DNA from: Planctomycetota bacterium
GTDB lineage: Bacteria > Planctomycetota > Planctomycetia > Gemmatales > Gemmataceae
Direction of reading: 5' to 3'
Length of the DNA: 32,257 nt
Assembly: GCA_016873095.1 (NCBI GenBank)
Contig: VGYC01000077.1
Coordinates: 1 to 32,257 of the forward strand
Numbering within the stretch: the first letter of the stretch is position 1; each line of letters begins with the position of its first letter. The notes under the pieces were generated by a model that was not told the DNA's origin, did not search any database, and saw only the letters and a list, made by a program, of their open reading frames with translations. Shown here one piece after another: positions 7,505 through 15,813 of this stretch. Both the position numbers and the translations under genes were made by a program.

Positions 7505-8911
7505 TCAGTCCTTCTTCCCCAGGCAGTACAGATACTTGTTGGAGCGGACGTAGATGTGGCCGTCGCTGACGGCGGGGCTGGCGTTGAAGATGCTATCGTC
7601 TCCCTCGAATGTGAGGTGACCGAGCTTCTTGAATTTGTCGCCTCCGTCCAGGACGAACAAGCCCTCGAAGCGCGTCAGTGAGTAGATCTTGTTGTCGGCG
7701 GCGACCGCAGAGACGTACTCTTGCCGGGCGTCGTAAAGTCTTTGCTGGTAGGCGGTCGAGCCGTCGGTGACGCTCAGGGCATTGGCGATGCCGGCAACCC
7801 AGCAGAACTGGTCGCCGCTGAGCACGGGCGAGCAATTGCCGGCGCCGACGCTTTTGCGCCACAGGACATGAGTCTTGTCGACATTGCCCTTGCCGCCGGA
7901 CTTGATGGCGATTGAAGTGGAGCCGCCGCGTCGGCCGCCGCCGCCCATCGCATAGACGATGCCGTCGCGAGCCAGAGGCGTCGAGGACGCGGTCGGCCCG
8001 CCCATGCCGAAGCCGCCGAAGCCGCCCGGTTCCTCGTCGTCGCCACTGCCGCCGATGCCCTGGCAATGCCACAGATCCTTGCCTGTTTCTGGATCATAGG
8101 CGGCGATCTTCTTGGGAATGCTGACCACGACTTCCGACTTGCCCTCCTTCGTCTCGACCAGCACCGGCGACGACCAGCTGGCGCCGATGCCCTTGACACG
8201 CCACAGCTCCTTGCCGGTCTTCTTGTCGAGGCCCACGAGCGAGCCGCTCTCGATGGAGGCGTTGACGATGACCACGTTCTTGTAGACGACAGGACTGGCA
8301 GCCGAGCCCCAAAAGTGCGTCTTGGAGCCGACGTCCGCACGCCAGAGTTGCTTGCCTTCCATGTCAAAGGCCAGGACTCCCGACTTGCCGAAGAAGACGA
8401 AGCTGTTCTTGCCGTCGGTGGCCGGTGTGCTCGAGGCATAGCCGTGCTCGCGCAGAAAGCCGGAGAACTTCGCCTCGGGCAACCTGGGTTCGATTTCCTT
8501 GGTCCAGAGCGTCTTGCCGTCCTTGCGGTCCAGACAGACGACGACGAGGCGAAGTTTTTTCTGGTCGCCGCCGGTGTCCGGTCCGCCGAAGCCACCCTTG
8601 CCGAAGCCGCCTTTGCCGAAGCCACCCTTTCCGCCGCCCATGCCCTTGAAGCCCTTGCTGATGGTGGTTCCGTAGCCGGTGTAGGCGGTCAGGAAGATCC
8701 TGTCGCCGTAAGTGATTGGCGTGGAGGTTCCCGGGCCCGAGACTTCAACCTTCCAGAGGATGTTGTCCTTGCTCAACGCGGCAGGCAAGCCCTTGTCGTC
8801 GCTGGCCCCGGTTCCTTTGGGACCGCGAAAACCGGTCCAGTCCGAGGCCGAAAGGGCGTCTATTGAGAAGAAAAGGAGGGCCAATGCCGCCAGACGCATC
8901 GTGACATTCAT
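7505..8911 (-). CDS. Secreted PQQ-repeat beta-propeller protein
   Basis: The 468-residue protein begins with a signal peptide (MNVTMRLAALALLFFSIDALSA) and continues DWTGFRGPKGTG, the usual opening of exported planctomycete propellers. Several blades carry the WD/PQQ-like motif 'LD-x-x-x-GK-x-LW' (LDRKDGKTLW, LDKKTGKELW, YDPETGKDLW). The family resembles BamB and quinoprotein propellers, but most such proteins do not bind PQQ. A Gly/Lys/Phe-rich insert at residues 88-115 with GGFGKGGFGKGGFGG is unusual. The start at 8911 is chosen over an earlier in-frame start because GGAGG lies 8 nt before it and the signal peptide starts there. No catalytic motif is evident; the product is probably periplasmic or surface-exposed, with unknown role. 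Confidence 0.88.
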   Translation of the reverse strand: MNVTMRLAALALLFFSIDALSASDWTGFRGPKGTGASDDKGLPAALSKDNILWKVEVSGPGTSTPITYGDRIFLTAYTGYGTTISKGFKGMGGGKGGFGKGGFGKGGFGGPDTGGDQKKLRLVVVCLDRKDGKTLWTKEIEPRLPEAKFSGFLREHGYASSTPATDGKNSFVFFGKSGVLAFDMEGKQLWRADVGSKTHFWGSAASPVVYKNVVIVNASIESGSLVGLDKKTGKELWRVKGIGASWSSPVLVETKEGKSEVVVSIPKKIAAYDPETGKDLWHCQGIGGSGDDEEPGGFGGFGMGGPTASSTPLARDGIVYAMGGGGRRGGSTSIAIKSGGKGNVDKTHVLWRKSVGAGNCSPVLSGDQFCWVAGIANALSVTDGSTAYQQRLYDARQEYVSAVAADNKIYSLTRFEGLFVLDGGDKFKKLGHLTFEGDDSIFNASPAVSDGHIYVRSNKYLYCLGKKD

Positions 8912-9061
8912 GATCGTCGCCTCCAGAACGGTCGTCGGAATCGCGTGAGAGAGTGTCGTCGATGATTGCACAAACGGGATTAAGAGGCAATGAGAAATGC
9001 ACATTTACACGCGTCGCCGGCGTGAATAAGCTGACACCAAACAGCAAAGCCAGGGGCACGT

Positions 9062-10213
9062 ATGCACGACTTGCTCATCCGCAACGGCCGGCTCGTCGAC
9101 CCGGCCCATTCGCTTGACCAGCGCCTGGATATTGCCATCAAGGATGGCCGGGTTTCAGCGGTCGAGTCCGGGCTGGAAGTATCGTCGGCCAGCGAAGTCA
9201 TCGATGCGTCCGGCCTGCTGGTCACCCCGGGAATGATCGATCTGCACGTGCACATCTATGCCGGCGTGTCGCACTACGGCATTCCGCCGGATCCGACGTG
9301 CCTGGCCCGTGGTGTGACCACGGCGGTGGACGCCGGCACGGCGGGAGCGTCCACTTTCGACGGGCTGCGCCGCTACGTGATCGAGGCCTCGGCAACACGG
9401 CTGTTCGCGCTCCTGAACATCAGCCGCATCGGCATGGTCAGCGGCGCGGAACTGGACCCTCCGCTCGGCGAACTGGAGGACCTTCGCCATCTCAACGTGC
9501 CCGCGGCCGTTCGTTGCATCAACGCCAACCGCGATGTCATCCTGGGCGTCAAGCTCCGACTGAGTGCGAACCTGGCTGCCGACGGCAAGAACGAATTGCA
9601 AGCGCTAAAGCTGGCCCGCGAGGCCGCCGACGCTGTTGGCCTGCCCATCATGATCCACACGCCGCAATCGTCGCTCGGCTTGCCGCGCATCCTTGCCGAG
9701 ATGCGGTCGGGCGACATCCTCACGCACTGCTTCCACGCCCACTCCAGCGGCATCCTGAACAGCAGTGGCGAGGTTCTTCCTGAGGTCCGGCAAGCCATCG
9801 ACCGACGCGTGCTGCTGGACGTCGGCCACGGCAAGGGCAGCTTCGGCTACGAAATTGCCCGCCAGGCCATGAGCCAGGGCATCATTCCCAACACCATCTC
9901 CAGCGACCTGCACTTCTACAACCTGCACGGCCCGGTCTTCGATCTCGCGACGACCGTGTCGAAGTTTCTGCACCTGGGCATGGACCTCAGCGAGGCGCTG
10001 CGGCGCGTGACCAGCACGCCGGCTTCCGTCATCAAGATGGACAAGGAACTGGGCACGCTGGCGGTCGGCGCCATCGCCGACGCCGTGGTATTCCGCCTGC
10101 GTGACGGCAGCCGGCCCGCGTCCGACACCGTCGGCCGCGTCGAGGAACTGCGGCAATGGCTGGAGCCGGTGTATGTGGTGAAGGCGGGCAAGATCGTGGC
10201 TCGGTATGTGTGA
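9062..10213 (+). CDS. Amidohydrolase/deacetylase-family metallohydrolase
   Basis: This 383-residue protein has the amidohydrolase TIM-barrel metal ligands in order: H62-x-H64 (DLHVH), K164 (GVKLRLSAN, likely the carboxylated bridging lysine), H199 (IMIHTP), H222 (LTHCFH) and D282 (SSDLH). The N- and C-terminal ends form the small beta-sandwich typical of dihydroorotase-like enzymes. The closest group I recognise is the amidohydrolase/deacetylase family (related to COG3964), which includes enzymes acting on N-acyl amino acids. The exact substrate is not known. AGGGG lies 5 nt before the ATG. The gene is divergent from the propeller gene and convergent with a hypothetical gene, so it appears to be monocistronic. 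Confidence 0.88.
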   Translation: MHDLLIRNGRLVDPAHSLDQRLDIAIKDGRVSAVESGLEVSSASEVIDASGLLVTPGMIDLHVHIYAGVSHYGIPPDPTCLARGVTTAVDAGTAGASTFDGLRRYVIEASATRLFALLNISRIGMVSGAELDPPLGELEDLRHLNVPAAVRCINANRDVILGVKLRLSANLAADGKNELQALKLAREAADAVGLPIMIHTPQSSLGLPRILAEMRSGDILTHCFHAHSSGILNSSGEVLPEVRQAIDRRVLLDVGHGKGSFGYEIARQAMSQGIIPNTISSDLHFYNLHGPVFDLATTVSKFLHLGMDLSEALRRVTSTPASVIKMDKELGTLAVGAIADAVVFRLRDGSRPASDTVGRVEELRQWLEPVYVVKAGKIVARYV

Positions 10214-10223
10214 CGCAAAAAAG

Positions 10224-10257
10224 AAAGGCGCCGGCCCCTGGCGGCGCCGACGCCTTT
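10224..10257 (-). terminator. Strong hairpin terminator between convergent genes
   Basis: AAAGGCGCCGGC (10224-10235) and GCCGACGCCTTT (10246-10257) pair over 12 positions with one mismatch around a 10-nt loop. On the minus strand the stem is followed by CTTTTTTG, an intrinsic terminator for the hypothetical gene ending at 10280. On the plus strand it lies 10 nt after the amidohydrolase stop and could act there too, although without a T run. Confidence 0.75.
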
Positions 10258-10279
10258 GCAATGCACATCATCGTGAAGG

Positions 10280-10810
10280 TTAGCGGACGCGTTGCCACAT
10301 GGCTTGCGTCAGAACCATGCGGTGGTTGAAGCGCGGGTCGTAGTTCACGAAGGAAACAGGCCGCGTGCTGGTACTGGGAGACACGCGGGCAGTATCGTCC
10401 TCGTCATCTTCCTCGCCGCGGCGGCGTTTCTTCTTTTTCTTCTTGTCCTTCATGTCGTGCTTCATGTCGTCCTTGATTTCCGAGCCGATCATGAAATCGA
10501 CGGTGGGCGGCAGGCACCACGGCGAAAAGCACGGCGACTGGCCCCAGGTGGGACAAGGCGCTGGAACAAAGACCGGGCGCGGATAGTTGCAGCAGCCGTT
10601 GTCGACGAAGTAGACGTAGCCGGGGCCGGGCCCGCAGCCGGTGTAGCGCGAATAGCTGGCGTAACCGCTGTAGCCGCAGCCGGAGCCGCCGAAACCGCCG
10701 TAGCTGCCGTAGCCGCCGAACACGCCGTTAATTTCGTCCAGGGCCCGCATGGGGTTGCCTGGCACGCTGCTGGTCCCCGCGAGGACCACCGTCATGAGGA
10801 TGCCGTACAT
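10280..10810 (-). CDS. Gly/Tyr-rich hypothetical protein with Lys/Asp tract
   Basis: This 176-residue protein is not recognised by function. After a short hydrophobic N-terminus (MYGILMTVVLAGTSSVPG) it has a Gly/Tyr/Ser-rich stretch (GGYGSYGGFGGSGCGYSGY), Cys- and Pro-rich segments, then DMKHDMKDKKKKKKRRRGEE with an acidic DDEDD tail. Planctomycetes encode many such low-complexity small proteins. The start at 10810 is preferred over an upstream ATG because GGGAGGGAAGA directly precedes it. Composition suggests an exported or surface-associated protein, but there is no clear cleavage site. A strong terminator follows it. Confidence 0.65.
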   Translation of the reverse strand: MYGILMTVVLAGTSSVPGNPMRALDEINGVFGGYGSYGGFGGSGCGYSGYASYSRYTGCGPGPGYVYFVDNGCCNYPRPVFVPAPCPTWGQSPCFSPWCLPPTVDFMIGSEIKDDMKHDMKDKKKKKKRRRGEEDDEDDTARVSPSTSTRPVSFVNYDPRFNHRMVLTQAMWQRVR

Positions 10811-11110
10811 TCTTCCCTCCCGTTGTTGGAACTCAAGCCGCTGCATGACCGACTGCGCCTGGCCGAATGCCGGAAAACCGCCGCACGTCGGTCTCCCGCA
10901 GCGAATCGTTCACGACATCTACTGACGTTAAAATCCGCGGATGAAAATTACAATCGGAAGGAAGGCAGGTGCGGCGGGAATCTTCAAGAACGTGGCGGCA
11001 TAAGAGGCATACTCGCCGTTTGTGGCACGTCCGGCGCCACTTGCCCTTTCACGCAGCAACGTGCGGCGACGGCCCGAAGGGGGACGGACGACTGCTCGGC
11101 CGCCGTTTCT

Positions 11111-12403
11111 TTATTTCTGAAACCGGCTCACGACCAGTGAAATGTTCTGCCCCCCGAAACCGAAGCTGTTGCTGAGCGCGTGGTTGATGCGCTTGCTGCG
11201 GGCAGTATTGGGGATATAGTCGAGGTCGCACTCCGGATCGGGGAACTCGTAGTTGATCGTGGGCGGCAGCGTGTTCTCGCGGATGGCCATCACGCAGGTG
11301 ATCAACTCGACGGCGCCCGCGGCGGCGATCAAATGGCCCAGCATGCTCTTGCTGCTGCTGACAGGCGTCTGATAGGCCGCCTCGCCAAAGACGTTCTTGA
11401 TGGCGACGGTTTCGACCTTGTCGTTTACCTGAGTGCTGGTGCCGTGGGCGTTGATGTAACCGATGTCGGCGGGCTTGAGGCCGGCGTCAGCGATGGCGGC
11501 GCGGATGCAGGCAATGGCGCCTCGGCCGTCGGGATGGCTGTCCGTCACGCGGTAGGCATCTCCCGTCGAGCCATAGCCGGTCAACTCGGCGTAGATGGTG
11601 GCATGGCGACGCTGCGCGTGCTCCAGGTCTTCGAGGATGATCATGCCCGCGCCTTCGCCCAGCACGAAGCCGTCACGCTGAAAGTCGAACGGCCGCGACG
11701 CCTTGGTCGGATCCTGGTTGCGCGTCGACAGCGCGGTGAGCAGGTTGAAACCGGTCACTCCAAGGGGATGGATCATGCTGTGCGAGCCGCCGGTGAGCAT
11801 GAGGTCGGTGTCCCCGGACCGGATGATCTCGGCGGCTTCACCGATGGCCTGGCTGCTGGCGGCGCAAGCGGTGAGGCAATTGTAATTTGGTCCTTCGAGA
11901 CCGAAGTAGCCGGCCACGTGTCCAGTGGTCGTATGCAGCTCCTGCTCGTATTCACGGCCGGCGTGAAACTTTTTGAGGCCGCCTTCGCTGAAGGCGACCG
12001 CATTCATCTGATTCGTCTCTTTGAGATAGGTGTGAGCCACCAGCGGAATGAGATGATCGAAGTCCTGGATGCCCTCGCCGGAGCCGAGGTAGACGCCAAT
12101 GCGAGCCGGATCGATCTTGTTATGATCGAGCAGGTCGGCATCGCTGAGCGCCTGGTGAGCGGCGGCAAGGGCGAAGCGGGTATTGACGCCGGAATTCTCC
12201 CAGCGTTGCGGGTCGCGCACATAGCCGCCAAGATCGAAGTTCTTCACCTGGGCGGCAAAATTCGTCGGAAAGGCGCGGGCATTGAACAGCGACACCGGCC
12301 CAACGCCTGTCCGGCCTTCGAGCTGGGCGTGATACAGCTCGGCCGGAGAATGTCCCAGGGGCGTGATCGCTCCCATGCCCGTGATGACGACGCGTCGACG
12401 CAT
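11111..12403 (-). CDS. fabF: Beta-ketoacyl-ACP synthase (FabF/KAS II type, intact active site)
   Basis: This 430-residue ketosynthase has the full Cys-His-His triad: C180 in NCLTACAASS, H320 in NAHGTST and H357 in KSMLGHLIAAAG, with K352 conserved. The N-terminal RRVVITGMGAITPLG and the C-terminal SNSFGFGGQN are typical of FabF. It condenses malonyl-ACP with an acyl-ACP primer. It is the last gene of a minus-strand operon that includes a second, catalytically altered ketosynthase 112 nt upstream, an ACP, a ketoreductase and two dehydratases. The pairing with the altered copy suggests a heterodimer as in type II polyketide or aryl-polyene systems (inference); an ordinary fatty-acid role is also possible. 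The 10811-11110 stretch downstream holds no gene I can support. Confidence 0.93.
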   Translation of the reverse strand: MRRRVVITGMGAITPLGHSPAELYHAQLEGRTGVGPVSLFNARAFPTNFAAQVKNFDLGGYVRDPQRWENSGVNTRFALAAAHQALSDADLLDHNKIDPARIGVYLGSGEGIQDFDHLIPLVAHTYLKETNQMNAVAFSEGGLKKFHAGREYEQELHTTTGHVAGYFGLEGPNYNCLTACAASSQAIGEAAEIIRSGDTDLMLTGGSHSMIHPLGVTGFNLLTALSTRNQDPTKASRPFDFQRDGFVLGEGAGMIILEDLEHAQRRHATIYAELTGYGSTGDAYRVTDSHPDGRGAIACIRAAIADAGLKPADIGYINAHGTSTQVNDKVETVAIKNVFGEAAYQTPVSSSKSMLGHLIAAAGAVELITCVMAIRENTLPPTINYEFPDPECDLDYIPNTARSKRINHALSNSFGFGGQNISLVVSRFQK

Positions 12404-12429
12404 ATCTTTGGCCCTCGGCTATCGGCAGT

Positions 12430-12476
12430 CAGCTAAATCAGCAGACAGCTAAATCAGCAGACAGCTAAATCAGCGG
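12430..12476 (-). repeat. Three tandem 16-bp repeats between the two ketosynthase genes
   Basis: The unit CAGCTAAATCAGCAGA occurs at 12430-12445 and 12446-12461, with a third copy (last bases altered) at 12462-12476. It occupies the spacer between the altered ketosynthase stop and the intact ketosynthase start, 27 nt before the latter. It could tune translation or spacing, or simply be a slippage product. Confidence 0.85.
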
Positions 12477-12515
12477 TTCACGATCAAATGTCGGTCACCG
12501 GCTTCTTGCCACAAG

Positions 12516-13796
12516 CTACTTCCATCGCTTGCACACCGCGACGGCGCATTGGCCCATCTCGGTGAAGGCGATCTTGATGAAATAGTCCTTGGTCATGGGC
12601 TGTGTAGAACGGATGACGTTGACCGGGCAAGCGGGGTCGGGCTCGGTATAGTTCAAGGTCGCGGGGACCAGTCCGTGTTCCATGCCAAGCAGGCTGGCGG
12701 CCAGTTCGGTGGGGCTGCCGCCGGCACTCAAATTGCCGAAGTAACTCTTGGGCGCGAAGACCGGCACCGGCTGGGGCAGGGAACCGAAAACCTCGAGCAG
12801 GGCGCGCGACTCCCAGGCATCGGACTTGATTGAGCTCAGACCGTGAGCGTTGACGTGATCGACATCGCCCGGACCGATGCCTGCATGCTTGAGGGCGGTG
12901 CGGATGGCACGGGCTAATCCGCGGCCAGAGGTGTCGCGGTCAAAGGCGGCGCCGAAGCCGACAATCTCGGCGTAGATACGCGCGCCGCGTGCCAGGGCGT
13001 GGTTGGCCTCTTCCAGGACCAGAACGCCCGACCCCTCGCTGATGACCCATCCGTCGCGGCCGCGATCGAAGGGGCGGACCGCCGACTCCGGCGACTCATT
13101 GCGTTGCGACAAATGTCCGAACAGGCACTGACGAACCATGCTGAGCGGATTGACGCGGCCGTCGGCCCCGCCAACGAGGAAGAAGTCGGCCTGGTCGCGC
13201 TTGATGATGCGGTACGATTCGCCCAGCGCCAGCAAACCGGCCACGTCCCCCTCGGTGATCGTGTTGTTGGGGCCTTGGGCATTGTGGAAGATGGACACGT
13301 GGCAGGCGAGCATGTTGGGCAGATACTTGAGCATCCACAGCGGCGGAATGCAGCCGAGGCCCTGCTTGCCCCATTGTTCAAGATCGACGCTGCCGGGCTG
13401 GCAGTTGACGCTGGCTTGCGAGGCCGCCCCCAGTTCCTCGAGTTCGGTGGGCAGCAAACCTGCGCCGAACTCGACGCCAAAGCGCGTGGGGTCGAGCTTG
13501 TCCTTGTCGACCTTCGAGTCGTCGATGGCCAGCTGCGCGGCGGCGACGGCGAGTTGAATGGCCCGAGCCATCAGGCGCAGGCTTTTACGATCCTTCTTCT
13601 CGATATAGTTCTTGGCGTCGAAGTCGCGGATTTCGCCCGCGATGCGGCTGGGGAGGCCGCTGGCATCGAATGTCTCAACAGCTCGAATGCCGCTCTGGCC
13701 GCGACTGAGCGAATCCCAGAAGCTGGCCGCGTCCAGCCCGATCGGGTTGACGATCCCGATACCGGTGATGACGACGCGGCGAGAAGACGAAGACAT
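12516..13796 (-). CDS. Ketosynthase-like protein lacking the catalytic Cys (chain-length-factor-like)
   Basis: The 426-residue protein is a full-length KAS II fold homologue (RRVVITGIGIVNPIG ... NAHGLSS), but its active site is changed. At the nucleophile position the neighbour's TAC180AASS aligns with EGD184VAGL here, so Cys is Asp. The second catalytic His (KSMLGH in the neighbour) is Asn355 (KSYFGN). H318 in NAHG and K350 remain. It therefore cannot form the acyl-thioester, as in KS-beta/chain-length factors of type II polyketide synthases, which act as the non-catalytic half of a heterodimer. That role is inferred from the adjacent intact KS. The start at 13796 is preceded by AGGTG; an upstream in-frame ATG at 13916 would add 40 non-homologous residues. 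Confidence 0.9.
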   Translation of the reverse strand: MSSSSRRVVITGIGIVNPIGLDAASFWDSLSRGQSGIRAVETFDASGLPSRIAGEIRDFDAKNYIEKKDRKSLRLMARAIQLAVAAAQLAIDDSKVDKDKLDPTRFGVEFGAGLLPTELEELGAASQASVNCQPGSVDLEQWGKQGLGCIPPLWMLKYLPNMLACHVSIFHNAQGPNNTITEGDVAGLLALGESYRIIKRDQADFFLVGGADGRVNPLSMVRQCLFGHLSQRNESPESAVRPFDRGRDGWVISEGSGVLVLEEANHALARGARIYAEIVGFGAAFDRDTSGRGLARAIRTALKHAGIGPGDVDHVNAHGLSSIKSDAWESRALLEVFGSLPQPVPVFAPKSYFGNLSAGGSPTELAASLLGMEHGLVPATLNYTEPDPACPVNVIRSTQPMTKDYFIKIAFTEMGQCAVAVCKRWK

Positions 13797-13957
13797 TTCG
13801 CACCTGCAAGTATGTTCCGAAACGCTGCTCGGCTGGTTCCGATGAACCGAGGCATTCCGGGACTCGGGCGTGTCCCCGAAACCCTCAGGCGGCCTGAATG
13901 CCCGTTTCCTGGACAATTTTAGGCGGGTTTCGAGGAACGGCCCCCATTTTCAGTTTA

Positions 13958-14473
13958 TCAGGAGCCGTCCTTGTGGTCGGTCGTGGCCTTGACCAGACCC
14001 AGCAAGTGCTTCAATTCTCCGGTGAAGACAAAGTTATGGTCCCCGAAGATCTGCTGGGAGCGAGCCTGATCGAGATGGGCGAAGAAGATCTCGGCATCGG
14101 CGACGCGTTCCAATTCTGTCGAACTGACGCCTGGAGGCGGGGCCGCAAAAATTCGGCCCTGCACCGAGGCGCCTTCCGGTCTCAAAAAAACCAAGTCGGT
14201 TTCATAGATCAGCTGACGGCCCGCCAGCACTTCACCGTGAAATCGCGCTTGCAGGATCTTGGCCAGGATCACCTTCTCGCGGTAGTCGTTGGCCTCGCCC
14301 ACCAGGATGCCCCCGGTCTGCGCGAGCCCCTCGAGCATCAGGGCCGCCGGCATGACTGGATAGCCTGGGAAGTGATCGGCAAAGTAGTCCTCCGCCAGGC
14401 TCAGGTTCTTGACGGCGCGGGCGAACTGGCCGCTCTTGAACTCCACAAAACGGTCAATCCAGATCCAGCGCAT
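13958..14473 (-). CDS. FabA/FabZ-like hotdog dehydratase (copy 1)
   Basis: This 171-residue hotdog-fold protein has the dehydratase active-site segment DHFPGYPVMPAALMLEGLAQ, with catalytic H34 and E48. It should remove water from 3-hydroxyacyl-ACP. Residues after about 150 form a short extension. It is paralogous to the first gene of the operon (15814-16326), sharing the DHFP-x-x-PVMP and LMLE elements. The two may form a heteromeric dehydratase, or act at different chain lengths (inference). It lies 38 nt after the ACP gene, with 161 nt before the altered ketosynthase. Confidence 0.88.
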   Translation of the reverse strand: MRWIWIDRFVEFKSGQFARAVKNLSLAEDYFADHFPGYPVMPAALMLEGLAQTGGILVGEANDYREKVILAKILQARFHGEVLAGRQLIYETDLVFLRPEGASVQGRIFAAPPPGVSSTELERVADAEIFFAHLDQARSQQIFGDHNFVFTGELKHLLGLVKATTDHKDGS

Positions 14474-14511
14474 GGTCCTGCGTTCCCGCGATCCCGCGTT
14501 ACTGCCGACAC

Positions 14512-14928
14512 CTACTTGCCGTTCACGGCCCCGTTCGTGTGTCCGTTCAACTTGTCCTGGATGTAGCGCGTGATCATCTCGACCGTGAACAGGTCGCTGA
14601 TGGCGCTCAGCTCAGGGTTCTGCTCGAACTTCGCAAGGTTTGCGAAGGGCATGCGGGCACGCAGCTCGGCGATGCCCTTGTCGGTGACGCGGCCGTTCTG
14701 CACGAACTCCGGGTCGCCCTGAAAGATCGATTCCGGGAACAGCTCGCCCCGCGGAATCTTGATGCCGAATTCGCGCTCCAGGCGGAAGACAATGTCCAGG
14801 AAATCGATGGACTCAGCTCCCAGGTCGCCCTGCAGCGTCGAAGTGGGCTTGATGTCATCCTCATCCACGTTCAGCGCCTCGACCAGGGTCGCAGACACTT
14901 TCGTGTAGATCTCGTCCTGACTCGGCAT
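14512..14928 (-). CDS. Acyl carrier protein, long form
   Basis: From the ATG at 14928 the protein has 138 residues. The phosphopantetheine site is S40 in DLGAESIDFLDIVFRLE, on the normal ACP helix II, and the first 60 residues match ACPs well. It is much longer than the usual ~78 residues: about 50 extra residues (roughly 64-112, containing RVTDKGIAELRARMPF) lie before a final ACP-like helix (TVEMITRYIQDKL). The start is supported by GGAGG 5 nt upstream; an ATG 48 nt earlier is less likely. It sits between the ketoreductase and a dehydratase and is presumably the carrier for all enzymes of this operon. Confidence 0.9.
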   Translation of the reverse strand: MPSQDEIYTKVSATLVEALNVDEDDIKPTSTLQGDLGAESIDFLDIVFRLEREFGIKIPRGELFPESIFQGDPEFVQNGRVTDKGIAELRARMPFANLAKFEQNPELSAISDLFTVEMITRYIQDKLNGHTNGAVNGK

Positions 14929-15035
14929 GGAAACCTCCAAGTTAAACCTCGTTGGCAGACAGCTTCGACGGCTCACTGGACCGGCGAAGATTTTTCACTC
15001 TCGTTCGCGGAACCTGCCCGGGAACGAATTCTTGT

Positions 15036-15794
15036 TCACACCGGAGCGGCGCCCAGCCCCAGTCCCCCATCGACCACCATCACCTGGCCGGTAATGTAGG
15101 AGCTGTCCGGGCCGGCAAGAAACACCACCATGCGGGCGATGTCTTCGGGCTGGCCCAGCCGCCGCATCGGGATCATTTTCTTGATGAGGTCGCCCGCCTT
15201 GTTGCGGACGGCCTCGCTCATGTCGGTCTCGATGAAGCCGGGAGCGACGGCGTTGACCGTCACGCCTCGGCTGGCCAGTTCGACCGCCAGCGCCCGTGTC
15301 AGGGAGTTGATGGCCCCCTTGCTGGCCGCGTAATTGCATTGCCCCGGGTTGGCATGGTCGGCAGCGATGCTCGAGATATTGATGATCCGACCGCGACGCT
15401 GCTTCATGAACGTATAGGCCAGGGCCCGGCAAAAGTTATAAGTTCCCCCCAGATTCGTTTGCAGCACACTGTGCCACGCTTCCGGCTCCAGCCGCACGAA
15501 GAGGTCGTCGCGGATGATGCCGGCGTTGTTGACCAGGATGTCGATGCGGCCAAACTCCTTTTCCGCCCGCTCGGCGCACTTCTGTGCCTCTTCGAGGCTG
15601 GCGACGTCGGCCTGCAAGGCCAGCGCCACGCCCCCCAACTCGGCGACCTCGGCGGCTAGGCTTTCGGCCGCTTGCTGACTGCCCTTGTAGACAAAAGCCA
15701 CCTTGGCGCCTTCGGCGGCCAGGGCCTTGACGATGGCCCGGCCGATTCCGCGGCTGCCGCCGGTCACCAACGCTCCCTGATCCTTCAACTTCAT
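15036..15794 (-). CDS. fabG: 3-oxoacyl-ACP reductase, FabG type
   Basis: This 252-residue short-chain dehydrogenase has the NADP-binding TGGSRGIG motif (11-18), NNAG (89-92), N114, and the catalytic S142, Y155 and K159 (YAASK). The C-terminus (PGFIETDM ... VDGGLGLG) is also typical. It reduces 3-oxoacyl-ACP to 3-hydroxyacyl-ACP in the cytoplasm. It starts 19 nt after the stop of the upstream dehydratase gene and is followed by the ACP gene, as in fatty-acid and type II polyketide clusters. All catalytic residues are present. Confidence 0.94.
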   Translation of the reverse strand: MKLKDQGALVTGGSRGIGRAIVKALAAEGAKVAFVYKGSQQAAESLAAEVAELGGVALALQADVASLEEAQKCAERAEKEFGRIDILVNNAGIIRDDLFVRLEPEAWHSVLQTNLGGTYNFCRALAYTFMKQRRGRIINISSIAADHANPGQCNYAASKGAINSLTRALAVELASRGVTVNAVAPGFIETDMSEAVRNKAGDLIKKMIPMRRLGQPEDIARMVVFLAGPDSSYITGQVMVVDGGLGLGAAPV

Positions 15795-15813
15795 GTTGCC
15801 TCTTCTCGCACTC

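Noticed and set aside
7505-8911. Interpretation of the propeller as a PQQ-dependent dehydrogenase supplied by the pqq operon
   Set aside because: The blades carry the generic PQQ-repeat motif only. No quinoprotein dehydrogenase catalytic residues, vicinal Cys pair or heme site is visible.
10292-11140. 282-residue plus-strand open frame
   Set aside because: It is antisense to the Gly/Tyr-rich gene, which has a good ribosome binding site and terminator, and it runs on into a spacer.
11180-12436. Long plus-strand open frame opposite the intact ketosynthase
   Set aside because: It is antisense to a fully recognisable FabF and is an artefact of GC-rich codon use.
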